Notes: generated by a model from the letters alone, not told the origin. A stretch of DNA of 33,307 nt from Deltaproteobacteria bacterium (GCA_016875215.1 VGRX01000016.1:1-33307), one strand, 5' to 3'. Shown: positions 18,587 through 27,993, counted from the first letter of the stretch. Made by a program: numbers and translations.

Positions 18587-19252
18587 CTACTTCCAGGTGG
18601 TGCCGCCGGTCTTGGCGCCGGCAGCGAGGCGCTCCTCGTTGAGCTTGTTGAGGATGGCCTGGGCCGCGTCCGATGCGGAATCGATCTCGGACTCGGGTCC
18701 GGACATGATGAGGCGGCCGGTGGCCCCCCACGGGATGACGGTATTGAGCTTGACGCGGGCGGCCTTGAGCGCTTCGTTGCACGCGATGGCCAGGTACGCG
18801 GCCGGCGTCGCCTCGAGGATGAGGATGGAATCGCCGGCGAGCACCATGTTCCCCTTGGCCAGGGCGGTAAACGAGATAGCGTGGTCCTGCTCGACGCCGC
18901 GGATGATGTGGCTGGCCAGGATCTTCACTTCGGCCCGGTTCGCGACCGAGAGGCCGGTCTGGTCGAACACGATGCGTCCGGCCTCGAGCACTTCCCCCTG
19001 GTCCGCGTGGTGGATCTGCATCATGCCGAAATGGCGCTCGGTGACGAGCGAGCCCAGGCGCACCTTGGTCCGCTTCAGGACCAGGTCGATCATCTTGTGG
19101 ATCTCCATGGCCGGCGCCAGCTCGAGGAAGACGGCAGCATCGAACTCAGCCGGGTCGTACACGCGGTTGTCCTTGGCAATGTACTGGGCGAGCTGCGGCT
19201 GCAGGCTGTCGATGAAGGTGTAGGTACGAAGCTCGAATACCTTGTCGCTCAT
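18587..19252 (-). CDS. Tandem BMC-domain-like shell protein
   Basis: MSDKVFELRTYTFIDSLQPQ...; two BMC-like segments, FLELAPAMEIHKMIDLVLKRTKVRLGSLVTERHFGMMQIHH and ILILEATPAAYLAIACNEALKAARVKLNTVIPWGATGRLIMSGPESEIDSA. Confidence 0.6.
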   Translation of the reverse strand: MSDKVFELRTYTFIDSLQPQLAQYIAKDNRVYDPAEFDAAVFLELAPAMEIHKMIDLVLKRTKVRLGSLVTERHFGMMQIHHADQGEVLEAGRIVFDQTGLSVANRAEVKILASHIIRGVEQDHAISFTALAKGNMVLAGDSILILEATPAAYLAIACNEALKAARVKLNTVIPWGATGRLIMSGPESEIDSASDAAQAILNKLNEERLAAGAKTGGTTWK

Positions 19253-19414
19253 CGGATGAGGACCTCCTTTCCCGGTCGGTGGCCCCGAGGCCCCTTTCTC
19301 ATATCGAAATCCCCAGGGGTTGGCAAGGGTTTTTGCGGCATGAGCGGAATCGCCTTGACACGCTCCCCGCTTTTCGTCCAAAGTCCGTCCGTTTCAGCTT
19401 CGGGAGGTGCTGTG

Positions 19415-19966
19415 ATGGTTCCTCGATACATGTTCCTGACCAAGGGGAAGGGGGTCCACAAGAACAAGCTGGAATCGTTCGAGCTGGCACTTCGGGATGC
19501 GGGCATCCAGATGCTCAACCTGGTCAGCGTATCCAGCATCTTCCCTCCCGGCTGTCAGATCATCCCGCGGGAAGAGGGAATCAAGATGCTGGCGCCGGGG
19601 CAGGTCGTCTTCCTGGTGCTCTCGCAGAACTCGACCGACGAGCCGCGGCGGATGATCTCGGCGTCGGTGGGGCTGGCCCGCCCGAGGGCCGTGGGGCAGT
19701 ACGGCTACATCAGCGAGCACCACGACTTTGGCCTGACTGCGGAAGAGGTCTCGGAGAAGACTGAGGACATGGCGGCCAGCATGCTGGCCTCGACCCTGGG
19801 CATCGCGTTCAACCCGGAGGCTGCCTGGGACGAGCGCAAGCAGGTGTTCGAGATGGCCAACTTCCTGGTCGAGACCCAGTCGATGTCCGAGACCGCGCTC
19901 GGCTACCACGAGAAGGACGTCAAGAAGTGGACCACGGTGGTGGCCGCTGCGGTGCTCGTCCCCTGA
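19415..19966 (+). CDS. pdaD: Pyruvoyl-dependent arginine decarboxylase
   Basis: MVPRYMFLTKGKGVHKNKLESFELALRDAGI...LVSVSSIFPPGCQIIP (self-cleavage Ser-Ser); QYGYISEHH. Confidence 0.9.
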   Translation: MVPRYMFLTKGKGVHKNKLESFELALRDAGIQMLNLVSVSSIFPPGCQIIPREEGIKMLAPGQVVFLVLSQNSTDEPRRMISASVGLARPRAVGQYGYISEHHDFGLTAEEVSEKTEDMAASMLASTLGIAFNPEAAWDERKQVFEMANFLVETQSMSETALGYHEKDVKKWTTVVAAAVLVP

Positions 19967-20086
19967 GTCGACGGAGTCCCGCCGCAGCCTCATGCGAAGG
20001 CGGACGGTCGACGAAGTCCCGCCGCAGCCTTGTGCGAAGGCGGACGGTCGACGAAGTCCCGCCGCAGCCTTGTGCGAAGGCGGATG
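19967..20086 (+). repeat. Three tandem 40-bp repeats, each with an imperfect palindrome
   Basis: Unit GTCGACGAAGTCCCGCCGCAGCCTTGTGCGAAGGCGGACG at 19967, 20007 and 20047. Contains CCGCC...GGCGG and nested GCCTT-GTGCG-AAGGC. First unit begins on the base after the pdaD stop. Confidence 0.95.
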
Positions 20087-20178
20087 ATCGACGGCGCAAT
20101 GCCCGAGGCGAGCCCCCTGACCGGAAGAGGGAGTGGACCGACCGCTCGTCGGATGATCGCTCCGCACGGAGGTGAGAG

Positions 20179-21075
20179 ATGCCCATGCAGGTGCAGCGCC
20201 CCGGGTTCGGCTACCTGCCCGACCCGCACTGGACGTACGAGAAGGCTGCTGTCGCGGTGATCCCCGTGCCGTACGAGCGCAGCACCACGGGTGGCAAGGG
20301 GACCGCTGCAGCGCCGGATGCCATCATACAGGCCAGCGACATCATCGAGACTTTCGACGAGGAGCGGGGAATCGAGCTTGGCGAGCTGGGGATCGCGACG
20401 CTGGAGCCGCTGCCCGTGTCGAGGACCACTCCGGCCGAGATGGGGGAGATGGTGGAAGATGCGGTCGCACGCGTGCTGCGGGATCAGCGCTTCCCGCTCC
20501 TGCTGGGGGGCGAGCACACCATCACCGCACCGGCCGTGGCTGCCGTCGCCCGCCACCTGAGCGACAAGCCCACCCTGGTCCAGATCGATGCCCATGCGGA
20601 CCTGCGGGAGAGCTACCAGGACGATCCGCACAGCCATGCGTGCGCCATGCGCCTGTGCCTGCCCCACGTGAAAGAGCTCGTGCAGATCGGCGTCCGGGCC
20701 GTGTCCCGGGAAGAGCACGGGTTTCTCCGTGAGCATCGCACATCGGGGGCCGCTCCGAAGATCACGACGTTCATCGCCGGCACTTCGAGGATCGAGGACA
20801 TCCTGGCAAAGCTGGCGGAGATCCGGGGGCCGGTCTACCTGACCGTGGACATGGACGGCTTCGACCCCGGTCTCGTCCCGGGCGTCGGCACGCCCGAGCC
20901 CGGCGGCATCTCCTGGGCAGACGGCTGCGCCATCGTGAAGGCCCTTTGCTCCGGTGCGGACCTCGTGGCCGCCGACGTGGTCGAGCTCCTGCCGATCCCG
21001 GGGCTCCTGACCAGCCAGGTCACGGCAGCCAAGCTGATCTGGCGCATCCTCTCGCAGAAGTTCTTCCGGCAGTAG
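20179..21075 (+). CDS. speB: Agmatinase / ureohydrolase
   Basis: GGEHTIT, QIDAHADLRESY, HSHACAMR, DMDGFDPGLVPGVGTPEPGG metal-binding motifs. Confidence 0.93.
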   Translation: MPMQVQRPGFGYLPDPHWTYEKAAVAVIPVPYERSTTGGKGTAAAPDAIIQASDIIETFDEERGIELGELGIATLEPLPVSRTTPAEMGEMVEDAVARVLRDQRFPLLLGGEHTITAPAVAAVARHLSDKPTLVQIDAHADLRESYQDDPHSHACAMRLCLPHVKELVQIGVRAVSREEHGFLREHRTSGAAPKITTFIAGTSRIEDILAKLAEIRGPVYLTVDMDGFDPGLVPGVGTPEPGGISWADGCAIVKALCSGADLVAADVVELLPIPGLLTSQVTAAKLIWRILSQKFFRQ

Positions 21076-21171
21076 CTCCGGGAGCCTGGGGCCCGTGCAG
21101 GGCCGTTTCTCTCGACCTGCAACTGCGGTTTCCGATTGGCGATGGCCGCTCGGCTTCGAGGCCGAGCAGCT

Positions 21172-24100
21172 TCACTCCGGGGGGAGCCTGGTCCACGGCT
21201 CGTCGTGGCCGCCCCCCTTCCACCAGAGGGAGGGACGGCCCAGCCGCAGGTTCTCCACCTCCTTGCGGAGCCACTTCTGCTTGAGCTCGTTGCGCACCTT
21301 GTCCGCGCCCTCCGACATATCCAAGTAGCGCTCGATGTCCCTTACGGCCAGGTCCAGGTCCTGCCGGCGCACCAGGATCGACCGGACGTAGTAGGCATCG
21401 GGGTCGCTGCCCGCAGCTACGTCGATGGCCTTCTGGACCGCTGCTTCGGCCTCGGCCTGCCGCCCCAGGTAGAAGTGGTCGAGCGCGATGTAGACGTACA
21501 CCCTGGGGTCGTCGCTGACCCGCTCCAGGATCCGGTTGAGCAGGACCAGGCTGTCCTCGTAGTGCTCGTGGGTGTAGAAGAGCCGGACCGCCTGGAGCCA
21601 CAGGCCGACCAGGTCGTCGGGGTCGCGGGCCAGGCGGTCGTCGACGTAGCGGGCATCCTCCTCGGGAGTCAGGTAGCGCTTCAGGGTGGCATGGACCGAG
21701 GCTATTCCCTTGAGCAGTTCGGGGTGGTGGATGTCCCGGTCCGCGATGCGGAGCAGGTAGTCGAGCGAGGCCCGCAGCGGCTCGGGGTCATCCTTGCGGG
21801 CCCCTTCGAGGAAGAAGGTCGATGAGATGGAATCCCACAGCTCGGTGCTGTCCACCAGGAGCTCGTCGGCCGCGAGCAGAATCCGCCGGGCCTCGGCGAA
21901 GTCGCCGTCGAGAAGCGGCTTACGGGCCATGGAGAAGTACTCTCCTGCGATGGTGGTGAACGAATCCCTGACGGACTTGCGGGCCACCTCCCCCGGCTTC
22001 ACCTCGAACAGCCCGATGGTCATCCCGGCCAGGGAGGGAGGATACCACTGGAACGGGGAGGCGAACTCCCCCTCGTTGGGGATGCGGAACACCTTGACCG
22101 GCATCAGGACGTGGCGGGTCATCATCCAGCGGCACCCCGGGTGCAGCAGGCGGAGCGGGTCGGGTTCCACCCCCCACTCTTCGTAACCGAAAGACTCGCG
22201 CATGGCATAGCACTGCACCCCGAGGAAGAAGAAGGTGCGGCGGGTCCAGTCGGGCCGCTCCCGGAACTCGGTCAGCGCCATCACACGGTGGTCGCGCAGC
22301 GGCGGCTCGAGCAGGTAGGAGCCGAAGAACCGGTGAACCGGCGGGGCCCCCTCACGGCTCGGATTCTCGGCCAGAGACGCATCGGACCAGGCCCGGCTCG
22401 GCTCGTCGCGGCCGGTGAGAGCCACCAGGTTGATCTGCCCCTCCGGGAGGGCAGCCATCATCTCGGGGAACAGACGATCCTGCGCCTGGTAGTTGGTCCG
22501 GAAGAAGACGAACCCGGCCGTCGGGACCGCGGTGGCAGCCGCCAGGAGCGGCGCCGCCACGGCCAGGATCCGGCCCCGTCCCGGGAAGCGGTCCACGAGC
22601 GCCTGCACGCCGGCCGCGGCCACCAGGGTCATCAGCATCATCCCCGGCACGTGCAGGCGCAGCATCGATTCGTCGTTGAAGTCCACGTGGTAGAGCGCCA
22701 TCCAAACGACGGCAAGCAGGGTGACCGGGAGCAGATCCCGAACCCCCTTGCGGGTGAACCCGGCCAACGCCAGGGCGACAACGGTCAGCACGGTCATCCC
22801 GGCGGGGAAGAACAGGGGGCGCCAGAACAGGTTGCGCCACATCCAGTCGAAGAGCATCACGTGCGGCAGGAAGCGGTCGGCAGACAGGTTGCCCCGGGAT
22901 GCCTCGGCCGAAACCGCCTGGACGATGAACCGGGCATACGGCACGGCCAGCAGCAGCAGGAGCGCGGCCGGGACCAGCAGCGGCAGCAGGCTCCGGTCGC
23001 GGCGCAAGTGCGGAATCACGGTCACCAGCAACAGGAGCGGGGCCACCAGCAGCAGCTCGGGACGGAAGTGGGAGCCCAGCGCCAGCAGGGGAACCGACGC
23101 CGCAAGCAGGAGCCAGCGTCCTGAGCGGGACAGGTGAGCCGCCGCACCGGCCCCGTGCCCCGGGGCCGAGGCCTCGCAGTCCGCATCGCCGGTGGACCCG
23201 GCCGACCGCTCAGCGCAAGTAGTGCCGGGGGCCGTGAGTCCGCGAAGGTACTCCTGCACCAGGAGAGCCCCGGAGAAGAGCAGGAAGACAGCCGGTACGA
23301 GCAGGCTCTCGGAGTTGCCGTCCCGCAGGAAGAGGGGCGTGAACGCAAGAAAGGCAACGGAGAGGAGGGGGTGGGGGCCGGGGGCGGCGGGAGAGACATG
23401 GGACGGATAGGACGAATAGGACAAATAGGACGAATAGGACCCGCCGCTTGGGAAGGCAAGAGGCCGCAGGGGAGAAGGACCTGCCGATGCAAGGGGAGCC
23501 TCGCCTGCCGACGGATCGGGGCGAAGCCCACCGGCCGGGTTGTCTTGGCCGAACCGGGCCTGCCTTGCGGGAGCAAGGTGCGACGGATCGGGGCGAAGCC
23601 CACCGGCCGGGTTGTCCTGGCCGCTCCGTGGGCGCGGGGCGCCAGCGGCGTGATCGCACCGGGCCATGCCCGGCGGTGCGCCAGCGGCGTGTCGAAAAAA
23701 CCAGGTGGTAATGAGGAGGGCATTGCACAGCGAGAGGAGGGTGTGGAGCCAGAGGACGGAGTTCATTCCGGGGGGGAAGAGGGCGAACAGGGCATGGTAG
23801 AGAAGCGGTCCGGCCGCGCCGTACCGGGGAAGCTCGTCGAGGGTGACTGCGGATGCGAGGACCGGGTGCCCCATCCCGACCTGGACCGGGACGTACGGCA
23901 CGAAAAGGCAGCGGAGCAGCGCGGACAGGGCGAGCAGGGCGAGGACGGAGAGCGCGACCGGGCGGCCCCATCCGGCAACCTCCCGGACCACGATCCGGGT
24001 GACCACGACGAGTCCGGCCAGGGCGAGCAGCCAGAGCACGACGTCCACCACGAGCAGCCCGGCTGCGGAGGTCCCGCGGACGGCCACTCCTCCATAGTTC

Positions 24101-24609
24101 ACCCCGTCCTTTCCCGCCCTCCCGTCCGGGGCGGCCGGCGGCCTGGCCCCTCCTGCCGAAACAGGACTTGCGGACACGGGGAGCATCGGGGCCGTGTCGT
24201 TGCGCTCGACGGTGCGGGCGAGCTCCTTCATGAAGCGGCCGACGGCCATCTCCTGGTGCTCGTCCAGCCCCTGGGGGGGGACGGAGTAGGAGATATTGAG
24301 GTTCCGGGTCGAGGCAAAGGCGGGTCTGGCGGGGTCCCGCGCCTCCACCACGACGGAGATGCTGCCGACGTCCGGGGCGTGGAAGCGGTAGACGATCTGG
24401 CCCGGTTCGACCGAGAGGTCTTCGAGACTCCACGGTTCGGGCAACCCCTCGCCGCGGTCGACGAGCGTCAGGGCCTGCTCCCTGTCGACGGCCCGTGCGG
24501 GAGCGGGCGTAGCGATGCCGGCGGCCAGGGCAATCAGGAAGAACCCTGCTGCGGCAGGGAAGGTGAGCGGACGAACCGGGACCCTTCGCTTCGTGTCAAT
24601 CCTAGCCAC
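21172..24609 (-). CDS. Large multi-TM protein (glycosyltransferase-like) with C-terminal TPR region
   Basis: Signal/TM start, many TM segments, C-terminal TPR-like repeats (YLTPEEDARYVDDRLARDPDDLVGLWLQAVRLFYTHEHYEDSLVLLNRIL). GTG start at 24609 overlaps the rhomboid stop. Confidence 0.7.
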   Translation of the reverse strand: MARIDTKRRVPVRPLTFPAAAGFFLIALAAGIATPAPARAVDREQALTLVDRGEGLPEPWSLEDLSVEPGQIVYRFHAPDVGSISVVVEARDPARPAFASTRNLNISYSVPPQGLDEHQEMAVGRFMKELARTVERNDTAPMLPVSASPVSAGGARPPAAPDGRAGKDGVNYGGVAVRGTSAAGLLVVDVVLWLLALAGLVVVTRIVVREVAGWGRPVALSVLALLALSALLRCLFVPYVPVQVGMGHPVLASAVTLDELPRYGAAGPLLYHALFALFPPGMNSVLWLHTLLSLCNALLITTWFFRHAAGAPPGMARCDHAAGAPRPRSGQDNPAGGLRPDPSHLAPARQARFGQDNPAGGLRPDPSAGEAPLASAGPSPLRPLAFPSGGSYSSYLSYSSYPSHVSPAAPGPHPLLSVAFLAFTPLFLRDGNSESLLVPAVFLLFSGALLVQEYLRGLTAPGTTCAERSAGSTGDADCEASAPGHGAGAAAHLSRSGRWLLLAASVPLLALGSHFRPELLLVAPLLLLVTVIPHLRRDRSLLPLLVPAALLLLLAVPYARFIVQAVSAEASRGNLSADRFLPHVMLFDWMWRNLFWRPLFFPAGMTVLTVVALALAGFTRKGVRDLLPVTLLAVVWMALYHVDFNDESMLRLHVPGMMLMTLVAAAGVQALVDRFPGRGRILAVAAPLLAAATAVPTAGFVFFRTNYQAQDRLFPEMMAALPEGQINLVALTGRDEPSRAWSDASLAENPSREGAPPVHRFFGSYLLEPPLRDHRVMALTEFRERPDWTRRTFFFLGVQCYAMRESFGYEEWGVEPDPLRLLHPGCRWMMTRHVLMPVKVFRIPNEGEFASPFQWYPPSLAGMTIGLFEVKPGEVARKSVRDSFTTIAGEYFSMARKPLLDGDFAEARRILLAADELLVDSTELWDSISSTFFLEGARKDDPEPLRASLDYLLRIADRDIHHPELLKGIASVHATLKRYLTPEEDARYVDDRLARDPDDLVGLWLQAVRLFYTHEHYEDSLVLLNRILERVSDDPRVYVYIALDHFYLGRQAEAEAAVQKAIDVAAGSDPDAYYVRSILVRRQDLDLAVRDIERYLDMSEGADKVRNELKQKWLRKEVENLRLGRPSLWWKGGGHDEPWTRLPPE
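23400..23441 (-). repeat. 9-bp in-frame microsatellite
   Basis: Minus strand TCCTATTCG TCCTATTTG TCCTATTCG TCCTATCCG TCCCAT, encoding SYS SYL SYS SYP SH. Confidence 0.9.
23509..23623 (-). repeat. 43-bp direct repeat pair, 72-bp spacing, inside CDS
   Basis: Plus-strand copies 23509-23551 and 23581-23623 (CGACGGATCGGGGCGAAGCCCACCGGCCGGGTTGTC(T/C)TGGCCG), one mismatch; encode GQDNPAGGLRPDPS twice. Hairpin CCTTGC-GGGA-GCAAGG lies between them. Confidence 0.95.
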
Positions 24610-25330
24610 GGCGCCCCCTGAGCACGTTGATTCTTCCCGGCGCCAGCTCCAGCCGGGGTCTGGCCACGGTCCCGGCCTTGAGCAGCATGGCCAGCACGAG
24701 TCCTGCGGCAAAGCCGCCCACGTGGGCCCACCAGGCCACTCCGCCCGGTGTCTGGGCCAGGAGCGACGTGTACCCGTAGAGGAGTTGCAGGGCAAACCAC
24801 AGGCCGATGAAGATGAAGGCCGGGATCCGGATGAAGTAGAACAGCACGAAGATCGGCAGCAGGGTCAGGATCCGGGCCCTGGGGTAGAGCACCAGGTAGG
24901 CCCCGACCACGGCCGAGATGGCACCGCTGGCCCCGACCATGGGGGTGGTGTCGGTCGGAGCCGTCACGATCTGGACGAGCCCTGCGACAAGCCCGCCGGA
25001 GAAGAAGAGCACGAGGAACCGAAACCGGCCGAGGCGGTCCTCCACGTTGTCGCCGAAGATGTGCAGGAACCAGAGGTTCCCGAGCAGGTGCAGCCAGCCG
25101 CCGTGGATGAACATGTGCGTCACCCAGGGCAGAAGGTGTCGCTCCGGGGAGAACCCGCCCGAGATGTCCACCGTCATGGCATGGGGGACGAGCCCGAAGC
25201 GGGACACGAACTGCTCCACCTCGGTGCCGAGGAGCAGCTCGCGGGAGAACACGGCCACGTTGATCGCGATGAGGAGATAATTGAGCAGAGGGAGCCGCTC
25301 CCGGGCGGTATCGTCCTTGAGCGGGATCAC
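24602..25330 (-). CDS. Rhomboid family intramembrane serine protease
   Basis: 242 aa; six-TM layout, GASGAISAVVGAYL catalytic Ser motif, HVGGFAAGLVLA catalytic His region. Confidence 0.9.
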   Translation of the reverse strand: MIPLKDDTARERLPLLNYLLIAINVAVFSRELLLGTEVEQFVSRFGLVPHAMTVDISGGFSPERHLLPWVTHMFIHGGWLHLLGNLWFLHIFGDNVEDRLGRFRFLVLFFSGGLVAGLVQIVTAPTDTTPMVGASGAISAVVGAYLVLYPRARILTLLPIFVLFYFIRIPAFIFIGLWFALQLLYGYTSLLAQTPGGVAWWAHVGGFAAGLVLAMLLKAGTVARPRLELAPGRINVLRGRRG

Positions 25331-25333
25331 GGC

Positions 25334-27898
25334 TCACTCCCCGACGGTCCAGCCGAACCGGGCGCCAGCCTTGAACGGGACATTCTCCAGGCGCCACGAG
25401 CCGGTCCCGTCGGGCGACGTGGCATGGACGGAGTGGGATCCCGGACCGGACAGGAGCAACTCGGCGGTTGCCCCGGCCGCCACCTCGCCGGCAGGAAGGC
25501 CGTCGACCGACAGGAGGAGACGGTCCGAGGTCCGGTTCCTCAGCTCGATCTCAGGATCGCTCCCCCTGGCCAGGAAGGGCATGTAGAGGTTGGCCGACAC
25601 GGTCACGGTGCCGACCCGATGCGTCCCGTCGGGCAGGTCGACCCGGACGACGTGAGTACCGATGTCGAGCGGAATCGGCTTCGGGTCGGGTGCGTCCGTG
25701 GCAATCCGGGCGACCTCGATTCCATCCACGAGCACGGTACCTCCGGTTCCGGCCAGCCCGTGGACGAGCACGCCGCCCGACTCGGAGCGGATGGTCCACT
25801 CCGCCTGGACTCCTGTCGCGGGCGTGAAGGTGAATGCATGGAGCTGGCCGCCATCCCCCCTGGCGGTAACGGTCGTCACCCGAAGCGGGAGCCCTTCGAT
25901 CCGGGTCATTCCGCCCGCGGGCAGCGTGCCGGCCGAAGCCCCGTCCAGCAGGACCGCGAGCGCTTCCGACGTCCGGTTGAGGATCTGGAGGACGCCGAGC
26001 TTCTCCGACAGACGCCAGATATACCAGCCCCCCCCCTGGAGCTGAAACGCCACCTCGTCGATCCGTTGTTCGCCGATCCGGGCCTCGAGGCGGTGGCGCC
26101 CGGGGGCAATCCGGTCCTTCACGAACGAATCCCCGGCTTCGACCGAGGCCAGCGGCGTCCCGTCCAGGAACAGCTCCACTGCGCCCGCTGTCCGGTTCTC
26201 GACCACTGCGCCGGTGGACAGCGCGGCCAGCTCGATGAGCACCAGGGCTCCGGGTTCCCCCGCCACCCGCCTGTCGTACCGGTTGCCGGTGACGGTCCCG
26301 CGGAGCCGGACGACACCGGAAAGCCCCGGGAGCCGGGCGGTTCCCTCGCCCGCCGCCGGGATCTCGTGGGGCTCCGGGCTCAGCTCGTGGAAGACCTTGA
26401 CCGGCTCTCCCGTGTTGTTCCGGATCAGGACGGCCAGTGCGGTCAGCGCAACGTCGACCACGGCGGTCCCCTGGTCGCGGGGCACGATCTCGACCGCTTC
26501 CCGCTTCACCAGGGTACCGTCTTCGGCCAGCACCTCGACCAGGTGCCTGCCGAGCGGCTGCCCGGCCAGCTCCACGGTCATGCCGGGTCCGACGCGGGTG
26601 AGGGGGCGGCCGTTGCGGTGGAATGCCAGCATCTCCGCGGTCCGGTTGCGCAGGACGAGCCTTCCGGGCTGGGGCCCGAGGACGACCTCGGCGAGCGTTC
26701 CGCCCACGACGTCGACGTCGAAGGTTGCCACGTGGCCGCACAGCACGCACCGGGCCTGGAGGACGTGCCGGCCGGCCCGGAGCGGGAACCGCAGCGCGGC
26801 CAGGGGGGCCATCTCGCCCATGACCCGGCCGTCGGCTGCCAGTTGGAGGGTCTCGCCCACGTGGTTGCGGACCATGACCTGCCCCTGCCCCTCCTCGAGG
26901 ATCCAGGCTTCGGTGGTCTCGGGGACGATGAGGAACGTCTGCTCGATGGTCCGGCCCGAGTCCCCTTGGGCCCTCAGGGTCGTGTTCCCCGCTGCCAGCC
27001 CCAGGATCTGCCGGCTCGAGCCGGGCTCGATGCGGGCGGCCTCCTGGCCGGCCAGGTAGAGGGTGACGGCCTCGGGAAGACGGTTCTCCACGGACAGGTT
27101 CCCGGAGCTGCCCGACAGGCGCACGGGGTTCTCCGAGCCGGGGTCCAGCTCCACCCGGCTCCGGAGCGATTGCCCCGTTGCCGGATAGCGGATGTCCAGG
27201 ATTGCGGGGCCGGCCGGCAGTCCGTCGAACCGGGTTGCCTCGTTCGGGGCGAGCCGGGCGGAACGGTCGCGTACAGCGACCTCGACCGGCTCGCTGCCGT
27301 CGTTGGTGACCAGGAGGACCGCCATGGGTGCGGCTGCTTCGACGGTCGACAATGCGTTGGAAACGAGGTCCGCATCCTGGGTCCAGCGCACGATTCCTCC
27401 GCTCTCGGCGAAGGTGAGCGTCGCCCGGCCTGCGGGGACCTCGACGAAGAGGGAATCAGCCCCTGACGGGACCGCGCCGAGCCGCACGAAGTCCAGGTAG
27501 ATGTCGAGGTCGAACGGGGTGGAGTTGCGCACGGCCAGAAGGGCGGTGCGATCCTCCACGGCCTCGGTTCCCGGAACCGCGACCTCCTTTTCCTGCCGCG
27601 GGTCGACGACCTGGCGGACCCGCGGCTCGGGGCACGAAAGCTCCAGCCGCCAGGGGGCGGCCGGGAGGTTGCGCACCAGCAGCCGGGTGGCTGCGGGAAC
27701 GGTCCGGTGGTACCCCCGGTCGACGAACAGCTCGCACGGGGTGGGACCTGCGTTGCGCACGAACAGGCTCGACGGCCCCCCTTCCCGCTCCGGCGCGGTC
27801 GCACACCCGGCGGACGACAGCACGACGGTCGCCAGCAGGCAGATGAAGACCCGGCGGGCAGAGGCACGACTCCGCAACATCCCGGGGCTTGCGAGCAT
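25334..27898 (-). CDS. Large lipoprotein of repeated PEGA/Ig-like beta modules
   Basis: Signal peptide with lipobox VVLSSAGC. Multiple repeats of the form VxNRTxxxVxLxLDGxxxGxVxAGxxxxxxxLxxGxHxLxAxxxDG. Confidence 0.7.
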   Translation of the reverse strand: MLASPGMLRSRASARRVFICLLATVVLSSAGCATAPEREGGPSSLFVRNAGPTPCELFVDRGYHRTVPAATRLLVRNLPAAPWRLELSCPEPRVRQVVDPRQEKEVAVPGTEAVEDRTALLAVRNSTPFDLDIYLDFVRLGAVPSGADSLFVEVPAGRATLTFAESGGIVRWTQDADLVSNALSTVEAAAPMAVLLVTNDGSEPVEVAVRDRSARLAPNEATRFDGLPAGPAILDIRYPATGQSLRSRVELDPGSENPVRLSGSSGNLSVENRLPEAVTLYLAGQEAARIEPGSSRQILGLAAGNTTLRAQGDSGRTIEQTFLIVPETTEAWILEEGQGQVMVRNHVGETLQLAADGRVMGEMAPLAALRFPLRAGRHVLQARCVLCGHVATFDVDVVGGTLAEVVLGPQPGRLVLRNRTAEMLAFHRNGRPLTRVGPGMTVELAGQPLGRHLVEVLAEDGTLVKREAVEIVPRDQGTAVVDVALTALAVLIRNNTGEPVKVFHELSPEPHEIPAAGEGTARLPGLSGVVRLRGTVTGNRYDRRVAGEPGALVLIELAALSTGAVVENRTAGAVELFLDGTPLASVEAGDSFVKDRIAPGRHRLEARIGEQRIDEVAFQLQGGGWYIWRLSEKLGVLQILNRTSEALAVLLDGASAGTLPAGGMTRIEGLPLRVTTVTARGDGGQLHAFTFTPATGVQAEWTIRSESGGVLVHGLAGTGGTVLVDGIEVARIATDAPDPKPIPLDIGTHVVRVDLPDGTHRVGTVTVSANLYMPFLARGSDPEIELRNRTSDRLLLSVDGLPAGEVAAGATAELLLSGPGSHSVHATSPDGTGSWRLENVPFKAGARFGWTVGE

Positions 27899-27911
27899 CG
27901 TCCGCCGCGAC

Positions 27912-27951
27912 CATCCGCCTTGGCACAAGGCTACGGCGGGATTTCGTCGAC
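27912..27951 (-). repeat. Inverted-orientation copy of the 40-bp repeat
   Basis: Minus strand GTCGACGAAATCCCGCCGTAGCCTTGTGCCAAGGCGGATG, gapless alignment to the 19967 unit with few mismatches. Confidence 0.9.
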
Positions 27952-27993
27952 CATCGACCATCGACCCTCTCCGACGACTGGCAGACCAGAGGC

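Noticed and set aside
19355-19383. TTGACA promoter upstream of pdaD
   Set aside because: A clear TTGACA exists, but the -10 at 17-nt spacing (CCAAAG) is poor; not called.
19967-20086. CRISPR array
   Set aside because: The 40-bp units abut with no variable spacers and single copies occur elsewhere.
24515-27466. 983-aa plus-strand ORF
   Set aside because: Antisense to the rhomboid and lipoprotein genes; composition is a GC-rich artefact.
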